A stretch of DNA of 64,000 nt from JADKAV01 sp963769435 (GTDB lineage: Bacteria; Actinomycetota; Actinomycetes; S36-B12; UBA10799), in contig CAVYLN010000001.1 in the NCBI GenBank assembly GCA_963769435.1, positions 806,001-870,000 on the forward strand. The letters are read 5' to 3'. The notes beneath the pieces are model-generated. The model was given only the letters and a program-made list of their open reading frames with translations, did not search any database and was not told the origin of the DNA. The translations under genes and the position numbers were made by a program. Shown here in pieces: positions 26,786 through 36,688 of this stretch (position 1 is the stretch's first letter; every line of letters begins with the position of its first letter).

Positions 26786-29700
26786 TCACACGCGACGTGC
26801 TGTCGCCACCACCGCGGAGTCGACGCCGACCGTTCGCAACGTCGCGATGGCAGGGCTGGTCTGAAGGAATCGCACCACGGAACGCCCGGCCTTGCTATCG
26901 ACGAAGAGCACGGCCTGCCCGGTGGCCGCCGCCGCGGCAGCAGCCATGGGACGCCGGCTGTCGACCAGGATCGCGTCTCCGTGACGCGTGCCGAGACCGG
27001 CGATCCGAGCCGAACGGGTCACCGGGTTCTGAGGCGCCCAGGCGCACAGGCTTGCGCAAGGCGGCGGCCGCTGCGTCACTGATCTCCTTCTTGCCGGCGA
27101 CGACGATGGTCCGTTTGGCGTTCTTCTTGACCCATTTCGCAGCGGCGCTGCTCGGGGACTCATTGACCGCGAGCAGCGCACCCCGGGCACGCGCCGCACC
27201 CATCGCAGCGCTGGCCATGGCGGCCTGGTTCGCAGGGCTGGCGACGAACACCGTGCGACGATCGCCGCCCGGGTTGAGTCTGGCCAGTTTCACCGACAAC
27301 TTCGGGGCGTTCTTCGCCGTGACCCGTTGGACCTTCGCCAGAGCGCGACAGCGACTTCAGCGCGGTCGGCGGAGAACCCCCCGACGGCGGTGATGGAACG
27401 TGCCGGACGCAGCGCCTTGCGGGCCTTGGGGCCGGGCCCCTTGCCCCCCACCACGTAGAGCGGTCGTTTCGTCGCGTCCCGCGAGGCTGGCCGCCAGCGC
27501 GACGACGTTGGTGTCCGACGCCTGGACCACGACCGGCGTACCGGTCCGCCGGGTGAGCGACGAGGAGAGCGCGGTCGCTGTGGTCGGTGCCGGGGTGACG
27601 CTGCGGGCGATGTAGGCCGACGGCAACTCCAGACCGGTCCGCAGCTGTTCGCCAGTGATGGTGGCCGTCTGCCCCGAGGAACTGGTGGCCTTCGCGGTGG
27701 CCACGGCACCTCCGGTCAGCCGTGTGCGCAGATCGAGCAGGACCACGTCCGGAAGCCCGAACAACTCGGCCACACGGGCCTGCGGGCGGGTCTGGACGTC
27801 CCAGGTCGCGTACTGGGTGTTCTTCTTCTTGAGACTCCAGGGGTCGCCGCGCTGCGCGCCCACGGCACATCCTCGCCGCAGACGTCCGACACGTTGAGAG
27901 TGGCCCCACCGGTGGCTTCGAAGACCGGAACCTCGATGGGCTCACCGCTGTACCGCACGGCCTGCCGGACGTGGAACGGACCGCCTTGCGCCAGTTCGAG
28001 TAGCCCTTGGCAATCGTGGCCCTCTGACCGCGGAATCCAGCATCCGTCACGTGGCATCCGCAGTCCGGGTTCCAGACCGCAGCCAGCGCGGACGACCGGG
28101 CGACGATGGCCATGGCACGCTGCGCCTGCAGCGGCCACGAGGTCGGGACGGTCTGCAGGTAGGGCAGGTACTCGTCGGAGACCCGCAGTTGGGCGATGGT
28201 CCGCAACTTGCCCTGCACATTGCTGATGGTGACCTTGCCGCGTCGGAGCACGTCCCTCCGACCCGCACCTGGGTCGCCCGGCTACCGAGTTTGCCCGCCT
28301 GCGAGTGCCCGCCCACCGGACGGATACCCTCGGCCCGTGACAGCGCCCGACTTCCAGCGCTTCCCGGACTTGCGGTCACAACGACCTGATCGCCGTCCGT
28401 CCGGACCCGGATCCGGGTCTTCCGGCCCCCGATCAATTTGGACTTGCCGCGCCTGACCTTCACGAAGGCGCCCCCGACGTTCGCCAGGGCTCGCTGCGCA
28501 CGGTCATCGTCTTGCGCTTCGACATGGAGCCACCGCAGGATCCGCTGTTCGTCGACCGTACGCACTTCCACCCCGTCGAGGTAGTGCCGGAGGATACCGG
28601 CGCCCTTCTTGCCGTCCCGCGCCTGTCCGAGGACCCCAGCCTTGGGCAGGCCGACACCGTCGCCGTAGCCGGACCCGCGGAAGTTGAACTCGTCGGTCAC
28701 CGGATCCGGCGTGATCAGATCCGGGATGTCGGGGACGGTGGAGCCGTCGTCTCCGCCGCCGTTGCGGTAGATCTGCGCCGCTCTCGACCTGATGTCCGGG
28801 CACCTGCGCGTACAGGTACTTCCCCGGACAGGCGGTGTTGCCCGCGTCCCGGTGCCCGGACACGCGCTTGAGGGTCGCTTTCTCGCCCTTCTCCCAGAAG
28901 CCGGAGTTCAACGATCCGGTGCTGACCAGGGTGTCGTTGCCCCCCGGGTCCCGCTTGGTGAGGCCCAGTTTCCAGGCCATCAGTCGAGCGACCGACTCCT
29001 TGATCGCGTACATCTGGGGGCTCGCGGGGTTGAACTCCTCGAAGTTACCCATGGCCGGACACGGCGAAACTGTCGTTGTTCAGCCCGGCGGTGTGCCCTC
29101 CGACCACGGGTCGGTCCATCCCGCCGTAGCGGCCCTCGTAGAGCCGGCCGAACCGGTCGACGAGGAAGTTGTACGCCATGTCGGAGTACTTGAGCCCCTC
29201 GGTGTACCAGGCGTACAGGTTGCGCATCTGGGCCGCCGCCTGTGACTCGCTGTAGGTGCTGCTGGAGACCGTGTGGTGGACGAAGCCGACCTTGACGGCG
29301 TTGGAGTAGATCGGGCCGCGGTTGCGCTTGCTCTCGTCGGCACCCCACTGCGCGCGGGTGATGATCGGTGGCATGCCGGGGGCGGCAGCCGCCTCTGACA
29401 GGTTCGGCTGCTGCATGTCGACGTTGTCGGTGTCGACCAGGTGCACCTCGGTGTTCGGCGGTGCCTGCCCGTCCGGGGTCTGCACCCAGACCTGAACGGC
29501 GTCCGACTCCCCGGTGAGCAGGGGATCGCTGCCCTTGCGCGCCTGCTGGCTCTCCAGCGGACTGGGGGTCGGGGCCGTGGTCGTGTCGAAGGGGATCTCC
29601 ATCCACGAGGTCCAGCCGGATTCCTCGCGGACCCGGACTTTGACCACGGAGCCCTCGGCGGCGGGCTCGTCCCAGGACAGGCCGACCAGACCGAAGGGGT

Positions 29701-29905
29701 CGGTCTCGATCACCGAACTCTGCGAGGCGGTGGGTTGATCCACACCGGACATGCCACGCCCGCCGGCCATGCCGACGCTGTCCAGCTCAAGGGTTTGCAC
29801 ACGGGTCGGTACCGGCCGTGGGCCGGATCCCGGCCAGCCGACGACCGGCAGCACGAGCACAGCCCCCAGAACGAGGGCGAGCACAACAGTTACGCGGGCA
29901 CGCAC
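26786..29905 (-). CDS. Secreted PGRP-amidase / SpoIID / cell-wall-binding-like fusion (about eight frame breaks)
   Basis: Read across frame breaks near 29052, 28795, 28250, 27990, 27865, 27460, 27330 and 27010, this is one protein of about 1,040 residues. A signal peptide comes first (VVLALVLGAVLVLPVVGW). The N-acetylmuramoyl-L-alanine amidase (PGRP) domain has RAQWGAD, the zinc His in VGFVHHTVSS, and SGHRDAGNTACPG with the second His and Cys. A SpoIID domain follows: FRGSGYGDGVGLPKAGVLG, LPYLQTVPTSWPLQAQRAM, CGCHVTDAGFRG, FGLPDVVLLDLRTR. The last 300 residues are repeats like cell-wall-binding repeat 2 (VFVASPANQAAMASAAMG, AKRTIVVAGKKEISDAA). It should cut or bind peptidoglycan outside the cell. 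GTG 29905 follows GGAAGG by 10 bases. Confidence 0.8.
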
Positions 29906-30259
29906 GAAACCACCACCTTCCGAACGACCAGTGGAGCAGACACCGCCGCTACCGTGACGAACCAACCCCCACGAAACGCCCACCCGTCACCGAATCGAGT
30001 CCAAATTGTCTACATATCGGACAGGTCTCCCGCGTGTGGCGGGCAGATGCCCGCCTTCGGTGCTGTCGCAGAACCAGCGGCCGCGCGATACCTACCGCCG
30101 TATTCCGGGGTTGCGACACCGCCGCCTCGGACCCAGAACCGATACCCCGGAGGGGAACCGCTCGGGGGTGTTCGACGTCTGGTATGAGGGTTCGCTCACA
30201 TGTGCGCCGCAATCGCGCAACCCGCCTGTAATCTGTAAGTCCATGTTGATCGGAGGACA
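29906..30259. other. 354-bp divergent intergenic region, wall hydrolase / LCP
   Basis: No gene is seen. Toward the hydrolase, the minus strand has an AT-richer patch (TATGTAGACAATT, near 30006-30018) that may hold its promoter about 100 bases before the start. An 18-bp palindrome lies at 30038-30055. Toward the LCP gene there is CACATGTG at 30197-30204, a -10-like TAATCT at 30229-30234 and the ribosome site GGAGGA at 30252-30257. Confidence 0.5.
30038..30055. repeat. 18-bp near-perfect palindrome, operator-like
   Basis: GGCGGGCA (30038-30045) and TGCCCGCC (30048-30055) are exact reverse complements around a GA centre. The place, between two divergent envelope genes, fits a dimeric repressor or activator site. 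Confidence 0.5.
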
Positions 30260-31676
30260 ATGACCGCTCGTCGCCGTCGTTGGCCACGGGTCCTCGCTGG
30301 TATCGCGTCCACGTTCGTGTTGCTGGCCACGGGCGCCGCGGCCGCTGGTGCGGTCCTGTACGACCGCCTGGACTCCAACATCAACACCCTGGACACCACC
30401 GACCAACTCGGATCCCGGCCGGTGAAGCAGGCCGGCACCCACCGAACCGATCAACATCCTGGTGATGGGTTCGGACAGTCGCACCGGCAAAGGGAACAAC
30501 AAGAAGTACGGCAACGCGAACAATGCCGGCATCGAGGGTCAACGCAGCGACACGACCCTGCTGTTCCACATCTCCGGGGACCGCACCCGCGCGCTGGGCA
30601 TGAGCATCCCCCGCGACTCGCTGGTCACCCTGCCCACGTGCAAGAACAAGCAGGGCCAGCAGCAGGGTGGCTACACCGGCCGGTTCAACGAGGCCTTCGA
30701 CATCGGCGGCCCCGGGTGCACCATCAAGGCCGTCGAGGAACTGACCGGAATCTACGTGGACCATTTCGTGGTCGTGGACTTCAACGGCTTCAAGAAGATG
30801 GTCGATGCCGTCGACGGTGTCGAGATCTGCCTCGAGAAGCCGGTCAACGACTACCACTCCCGCCTGAACCTCCCCGCGGGCAAGCAGACGATCAGCGGCG
30901 AGGATGCCCTGGCGTTCGTGCGCGCGCGGGAGACCCTCGGTGACGGCAGTGACATCCAGCGCATCCAGCGCCAGCAGGACTTCATCTCGTCGATGATCCG
31001 AAAGGTCACCAGCGCCGGCGTGCTGACGAACCCGATCAAGTTGTTCAACCTGCTCGACGCGGGGACGAAGTCGCTGACCACCGACCAGAACCTCTCCGAC
31101 CTTCAGTCCATCCAGGCGATCGCGGAGTCGATGGTGGACATCCGGCCCTCCGACATCACCTTCGTCACCGTGCCGTTCACGTACAACTCGGACATGTCGA
31201 CGGTGTCCTGGGACCAGGCGAAGTCACGACCGGATGTTCAAGGCCATCATCAACGACAAGCCCTGGCCCGAGCCGCCGACGGTTCCGCCGGGCCAGGACC
31301 CGCTGACGGTACCGCCGCAGACGCATCGACGTGGTGGTCGTCAACGGGACCTCGCAGCCCAACTTCGCCAACGTGGTGGCCGAGGACCTGCAGGCCCAGG
31401 GGTACAACGTGGTGGGCACCCGATCCTCGAACAACGACGTCGCCGCCACCCGGCTTTCCTACGCCGCCAACCAGCGCGGAGGCGGCCCGCACGCTGGCGT
31501 ATGCCGCGGGCGCGACCCGTACCAAGGTCAAGGAAGGTTCGAGCAGCACCACGATGGTGCTCAAGGTCGGTGCGGACTACTCCGGGATCAAGCCGGTGGT
31601 CACGAAGAACAAGAAGAAGGATCCGACCGACACTTCGGCGCCGAAGACCGCCGACTCCAGCATCTGTGTGAGTTGA
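30260..31676 (+). CDS. LCP-family (LytR-CpsA-Psr) wall glycopolymer ligase (four frame breaks)
   Basis: It joins lipid-linked wall polymers to peptidoglycan outside the membrane. A short cytoplasmic N-terminus and one membrane anchor (GIASTFVLLATGAAAAGAVL) lead to the LCP domain: ILVMGSDSRTGKG, GQRSDTTLLFHISGD, LGMSIPRDSLVTLP, EDALAFVRARETLGDGSDIQ, with the conserved Asp and Arg residues of the pyrophosphate pocket. A C-terminal LytR_C domain follows (VVVVNGTSQPNFANVVAEDL). The frame changes near 30440, 31230, 31325 and 31480. ATG 30260 has GGAGGA 2 bases upstream. The stop shares one base with the next GT2 gene (TGATG). Confidence 0.9.
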
Positions 31677-32549
31677 TGGCCCCCATCACCGACTACGCGG
31701 TGGTGCTGCTGACCCAGGGCCGCCGACCCGACGATCTGCAGCGGGCGATCGCCTCCGTCGCAGAGCCAGTCCGGAGTCACCACCGACATCGTGGTGGTGG
31801 GCAACGGCTGGGAGCCGAAAGGCCTGCCCGAGGGTGTCCGCGGCCTCGGACTGCCAGAGAACGTCGGTATCCCGGCCGGCCGCAATGCCGGGGTCGCGGC
31901 CACCACCGCACCGATGATCTTCTTCCTCGACGACGACGCCTGGCTGCCCGAGAAGGACACCCTGCTACGGGTCTCGCAGATGTTCGCCGAGAACCCCCGG
32001 TTCGGGCTCATCCAGCCCCGGGTCACCGATCCTGACTCCGACGCCGACCCGACCCGCTGGATCCCGCGCATGCACAAGGGCGATCCCCGCCACAGCAGCG
32101 CGGTCTTCAGCGTCTGGGAGGGCGCCACGGCGATTCCCCGGGACGTGTTCGAATGCACCGGGGGCTGGCCCGATCCGTTCTTCTACGCCCACGAGGGCAT
32201 CGAACTGGCCTGGCGGGTCTGGGACTGCGACCGGATCGTCTGGTACGCCGGGGACCTCGTGGCCCACCATCCGGTCATCGATCCGCGCCGCCACGAGGAG
32301 TACTACCGGCTGAACGCCCGCAACCGGGTCTGGCTGGCCAGGCGGAACCTGCCCTGGGCGTTGGCCTTGCCGTACGTGGGGACCTGGACGGCGGTGCAGC
32401 GCGTCCGCTCGCGCCACGACCCGGCAGCGTGGGCCGCCTGGTGGGAGGGTTTTCAGGACGGCTGGCGCGAAGATCCCGGCCCCAGGCGGCCCATCGGCTG
32501 GTCCACGGTGTGGGAGATGTCCCGGTACGGACGCCCGCCGGTGGTGTGA
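31676..32549 (+). CDS. GT2-family glycosyltransferase (one frame break)
   Basis: The protein has about 290 residues. The GT-A fold begins DYAVVLLTQGRRPDDLQRAI. The frame changes near 31758, and it continues VTTDIVVVGNGWEP, VGIPAGRNAGVAA, the donor/metal motif FFLDDDAW, and the acceptor region GGWPDPFFYAHEGIELAWRV. The C-terminus has basic and aromatic segments (LNARNRVWLARRNLPWALAL) that may lie on the membrane. It most resembles rhamnosyl- or galactofuranosyl-type GT2 enzymes of actinobacterial wall polymers. The sugar is unknown. It is coupled to the LCP gene by a one-base overlap, which suggests the same polymer. Confidence 0.88.
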
Positions 32550-32603
32550 ACCGGCCCCGCGGGCGATCCGAACCAGCAGGACCACGCTCCGCGCAGATTC
32601 GCC

Positions 32604-32615
32604 TTCACATGTGAA
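32604..32615. repeat. 12-bp perfect palindrome between convergent genes
   Basis: TTCACATGTGAA lies 55 bases after the GT2 stop and 97 bases before the end of the convergent phosphotransferase gene. It has no T-run, so it is more like a protein-binding site than a terminator. Confidence 0.35.
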
Positions 32616-32711
32616 AGGAATCCTGCACACAGCCGACGGGCAGCGGGATCTGCGTCACAGCACGTCCTGATCGCGGCCCCGAACCGGATCGGACAGCTGG
32701 CGGCCCCGCCT

Positions 32712-34514
32712 TCACCGCGGAACTGACGGCCTGAACCAGCTCCATGCGGAATCGACCACCGCCACGACCGCAACGTAGAGCGCGAACCAGAGCCAGGCCT
32801 GGACTCCGAACACCAGGAACAGCCCGATCGCGACCAGGATCCGGCCCTCGGTGCCCAGCAACAACAACCACGCGGTGCGTCCGGGCAGGCTGTGCTGGTT
32901 GCGGATGCGGTAGATCACGTCGTAGTGGCGCCAGGCGCCGGCCGCGAGCAGCGCGAACACCGCCACGGGATCGACGTCTGGTGAGAACCAGGCGATGGCG
33001 ACGAGCGTGATCATCTCCACCGCACGCGAGACCGCCGGAGGCATCCAGCCCAGGCGTCCGCGTGGACCCGGGCCGTACGCCACGGCGAACAGCGCGAGCG
33101 CCACGCCGTATGCCGCGTATCAGCGCCCATGGCCGGTCAGCGGCGCTTGCTGCGACGCACAGGACAAGCAGTCCCGAGGGCTGCGGCGGCAGCCCATCCA
33201 CGAGAGGTGCGCAACCCCAGCAGGAGCGGTCCCGGGTCGGTGATGGCCTGCAGTCGGTCCACCATCTCGCGATCGATCGCGCGATGACTCCAACGAATGC
33301 GGGTCAGCACCGTGTAGGCCAGCGAAACCGCCCCGAGGGTTGCCAGCACCGTGAACGTCGCCCACGGGCCGACGATCGGCAGCAGGACGGCGACCAACAA
33401 CCAACGCTCGGCGATCGGCATTCCGAAGATCCGTCGCCACGAAGGCGGTCGCACGCTCGGCGGGACGGCGCCGGCGCGCTGCCAGGGGTCTGGGTCCGGG
33501 CTCAGCGGCACCGGGGCGGGCTGCCAAGGCGGGTACCGCAACGACCACCCGTAGTCGAGGAAGTGCTTGACCGTGAACAGCACCAAGGTGGTGACGATCA
33601 GCAGCCAGAAGTCCGTGCTGGCCCACCGCCCAGCCCACCGCGAACCAGATGCTGTACTCCTTCACCCGGTCGCCGACGGCGTCGAGCCAGGCACCGGAGG
33701 TGCTGTACCGGTGTGTCCACCGGGCGACCTCGCCGTCCACGCAATCGAGGACCAGCGAGACCACCATGAACAGCGCGGTCAGCAGATAGCCCCACCGGGT
33801 ACCCGGCAGTGCGAAGGCCACTGCAGCAGCACCCGCCACCAGGCTGATCAGGGTCACCGTGTTCGGCGCCAGACCCAAACGCACCGCGACCGGCGTCACC
33901 ACGCGCGACATGCGGCGCACCGTCAGTTCCGACAGCCAGCCGTCACCACCGCGGGCGCACCGCCGAGCCTGCATGCCGGTGGGGTCCGCGGCCACCACGA
34001 CGGGGCCCTCCCCGACCACGAACGGGGCGGCCAGCACGGGCTTGACCGGCACCGCCGCCATCACCAGCCCGCTGAGGATCCGTTCCCACAGTCTGCCCGT
34101 CGGTCCGTCGTCGAGGTCCTGGACCACCTGGTCCAGCGTCTGCCTGTCCTGCTGTACCACCTGTAGGCATCCGGCAGCAAGGCCCTGATGATCGGCAAGT
34201 GGCGCGGTGGAGGTCCCCGCACTCACGACCAGACCGCCGGCCACACGGACCGGCGCGGTGCCGCCGTCTGCGACGAGTACCCGACTGGCACCCGGCTGGC
34301 ACACATCGTCGATGGGGAACGAGCCCGAGCACCCCAGTTGGGCGTCCACCAGCACCACGTCACCCTCGGCCAGCGAGAGGATCTCGGCCAGGTCGAGGCG
34401 ATCGGCGGCATGGACCAGCGGCAGATCGGGCAAGTACGGCGCTACCGGCGGGCTGCCCTCGCCCAGGACGACCACAGTGGCTGCCACCACACCCACCTTC
34501 CGACCCGCGTGCAT
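32712..34514 (-). CDS. CDP-alcohol phosphotransferase with N-terminal alpha/beta and C-terminal DUF5941-like domains (three frame breaks)
   Basis: The composite has about 600 residues. The N-terminal 190 residues are an alpha/beta domain (VGVVAATVVVLGEGSPPVAP, EGDVVLVDAQLG) like a degenerate nucleotidyltransferase. The CDP-alcohol phosphatidyltransferase domain has the full signature D-x2-DG-x2-AR-x8-G-x3-D-x3-D in LDCVDGEVARW and GAWLDAVGDRVKEYS. The C-terminal membrane domain (LALFAVAYGPGPRGRLGW, WRHYDVIYRIRNQHSLPGR, VFGVQAWLWFALYVAVV) resembles DUF5941. Frames change near 33620, 33185 and 33120. The enzyme should move a phospho-alcohol from a CDP-alcohol to a lipid or glycan acceptor; the alcohol is unknown. 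It is divergent from the LicC-like gene. Confidence 0.82.
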
Positions 34515-34612
34515 CCGAAATGCAACGTAGCACCGGCGGTGCCACCCACCGGTGAGACCATGGACGGCAGGTGAACGTCACAATGGAACCCATCGACGAA
34601 ACGGAGTGGCCG

Positions 34613-35306
34613 ATGACGATGCAGGTTGCGATCCTGGCGGCAGGTATGGGGACCCGACTGGGTCGCCCCTGGCCGAAACCTCTGACCAGGCTCGACGACG
34701 GGCGCAGCATCATGGGCCAGCAGCGCGACAACATCGCGTCGGTCTTCGGCGCACAGGCCCGGGTCATGACCGTCGTGGGTTTCAAGTTGGAGTCGATCCT
34801 TGAGGCCTTCCCCGACGGGTTGTTCGTCTACAACGAGAACTTCGACACCACGAACACCTCCAAGAGCCTGCTGAAGGCACTGCGGTTCTCCAGCGACGGA
34901 CCGGTGCTGTGGATGAACGGCGACGTCGTCTTCGACCCGGCAGTGCTGGCGCGGCTGGAGTCGAACATCCTGCGCGGGGACAACGTGATCTGCGTGAACA
35001 CCTCGGTGGTCGGCGAGGAGGAGGTCAAGTACACCGTCGACGAGGACGGACACGTGGACGAACTCAGCAAGAAGGTCGAGAATGCACTCGGCGAGGCCGT
35101 CGGGATCAACCTGATCTCCGGCAAGGACAAGGCCGAGACTCATCGAGTGCCTCGCGGCGTGCGACGAGCAGGACTACTTCGAGCGTGGCATCGAATTGGC
35201 GATCGAGCGCCACGGTGTGAAGTTCACTCCGGTCGACATCTCCGACCTCTTCGCGGTCGAGATCGACTTCGACGATGACCTCGCCCGGGCGAACGCGCGC
35301 ACCTAG
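34613..35306 (+). CDS. LicC-like nucleotidyltransferase (one frame break)
   Basis: The protein has about 230 residues and one NTP-transferase domain: VAILAAGMGTRLGRPWPKPL, then NENFDTTNTSKSLLKALRF, VLWMNGDVVFDPAVLARL and CVNTSVVGEEEVKYTV. The NTxxS stretch and the single-domain size are like LicC-type CTP:phosphocholine cytidylyltransferases rather than sugar pyrophosphorylases. After a frame change near 35140 it ends IECLAACDEQDYFERGIELA and VDISDLFAVEIDFDDDLARA. Next to a CDP-alcohol phosphotransferase and a TagF-like gene, it may make the CDP-activated head group. I chose ATG 34613 because GGAG lies 6 bases upstream. Confidence 0.82.
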
Positions 35307-35314
35307 GAGAAGAG

Positions 35315-36622
35315 ATGGCGAGCAAGGCCAAGCAGATCTATTGGGCAGTACGGCGGGTCATCACCGAGAAACCCGGCGCGATGGTGGAGCGATGGGAGTC
35401 GCAGACCGGCGACCGACTCCTGCCCGACGACCATTTCCAGACTCTCGTCTACTACGCCGACGGCCCGGTGAATCTGTACCAGTTGCGGCAGTGGTACGAG
35501 CCGCTGAAAGCACTCGACGAGCAGGCGCCGGTCCTGCTGGTCTGCCGATCGGTGACCGCGGCTCTGGAACTGCTCGAGGAGTCCCCACTCCCGGTCGCCT
35601 ACGCCAGCCGCGTGGAGGACCTGGAGAATCTCGTGGATCGGCAGAGGTTCGCCACTGCCCTCTACGTCAACCAGAACACGCGCAACTTCCAGATGATGCG
35701 CTTCAACACGATGCTGCACGTGTTCATCAGCCACGGGGAGAGCGACAAGTCCTACATGGTCTCCGGGCAGACCAAGTGTTACGACTACTCCTTCATCGCC
35801 GGGGAGGCCGCGGCCGAACGACTGGCGGCGCACCTCATCAACTACGACGTCGCAGCGAAGACGATCCGGATCGGACGACCACAGCTGGACATCCCCCCGG
35901 CCACCACCGGGCCGACCCTGCCCGACGACGGAAGGATCGTTGTCTTCTACGCTCCGACGACCGAGGGCGATCGACCGAGCATGCGGTACAGCTCATTGGC
36001 CTCGCACGGCGTGGCGATGATGCAGGCGCTGCTCGCGTCCCCGCGCTACCGGGTGATCTTCAGGCCCCACGCACGCACGGGCCTGTTCTCCGAGGAGCAC
36101 GCCGTGGCGCGTGACCGGATCAACGCGATGATCGCGGCGGCCAACGCCGCAGATCCCGGCGCGGGGCACATCGCGGACACGACGCCGACCTTCGACTGGC
36201 AGATCCAGGCGGCCGACGTCTGCATCGCCGACATCAGCGCGGTCGTCATCGACTGGCTGACGACGGGCAAACCGATCGTGGTGACCCAGCCGGTCAATCC
36301 CGCCGCTCCCGTACCGACAGAGGGATACATCGCGAGCGCCGATCTACTGACCAAGAAGCGGGCCGGCGAGATCGTGGAGATCCTGGACCGCGTCCAAGCC
36401 GATGAAGCCCTGGCCGAGCAACGGCGGGAGTGGACGTTCCACTACTTCGGGGACACCTCCCCCGGGGCGGCGACACAGGCCTGGCTCGACGCCTGCCGGA
36501 GGGTGCGCGAGGAGCGGGACCGGATGCTGACCGGCATCGACGTCCCGTCCGTGGATCCCGATGCCGAGACCGAGGCGCACCGCAGCGTCAACGAACTCGA
36601 AGAGATCGACATCGAGAGCTGA
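35315..36622 (+). CDS. CDP-glycerol glycerophosphotransferase (TagB/TagF)-like protein
   Basis: The 435-residue protein has an intact frame. Its C-terminal half has the Glyphos_transf pattern: MLHVFISHGESDKSYM (the HGE site), IVVFYAPTTEGDRPSMRYSS, YRVIFRPHARTGLF, and VCIADISAVVIDWLTTGKP, which stands where TagF proteins have TDYSS. The N-terminal 130 residues are less conserved. Such enzymes add glycerol- or ribitol-phosphate units, or prime the chain, in teichoic acid synthesis. The acceptor here is unknown. GGAGAAGAG lies directly before ATG 35315, and only 8 bases separate it from the LicC-like gene, so the two form an operon. Confidence 0.82.
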   Translation: MASKAKQIYWAVRRVITEKPGAMVERWESQTGDRLLPDDHFQTLVYYADGPVNLYQLRQWYEPLKALDEQAPVLLVCRSVTAALELLEESPLPVAYASRVEDLENLVDRQRFATALYVNQNTRNFQMMRFNTMLHVFISHGESDKSYMVSGQTKCYDYSFIAGEAAAERLAAHLINYDVAAKTIRIGRPQLDIPPATTGPTLPDDGRIVVFYAPTTEGDRPSMRYSSLASHGVAMMQALLASPRYRVIFRPHARTGLFSEEHAVARDRINAMIAAANAADPGAGHIADTTPTFDWQIQAADVCIADISAVVIDWLTTGKPIVVTQPVNPAAPVPTEGYIASADLLTKKRAGEIVEILDRVQADEALAEQRREWTFHYFGDTSPGAATQAWLDACRRVREERDRMLTGIDVPSVDPDAETEAHRSVNELEEIDIES

Positions 36623-36688
36623 GTCACCGTCACGCTCCAGGCGGACCCTGACGCCCAGTGGCCTCTGGCCGACGCCGAACTTGTGCTG

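Noticed and set aside
30197..30204. A shared CACATGTG operator for the LCP-GT2 unit (also at 32606)
   Set aside because: The same word occurs inside comF near 7030, and its flanks differ between sites, so chance is as likely.
32712..33104. A separate small membrane-protein gene starting at GTG 33104
   Set aside because: The frames between it and the CDP-alcohol phosphotransferase join into continuous hydrophobic sequence after two small frame repairs, and the fused order is the one I know for this family.
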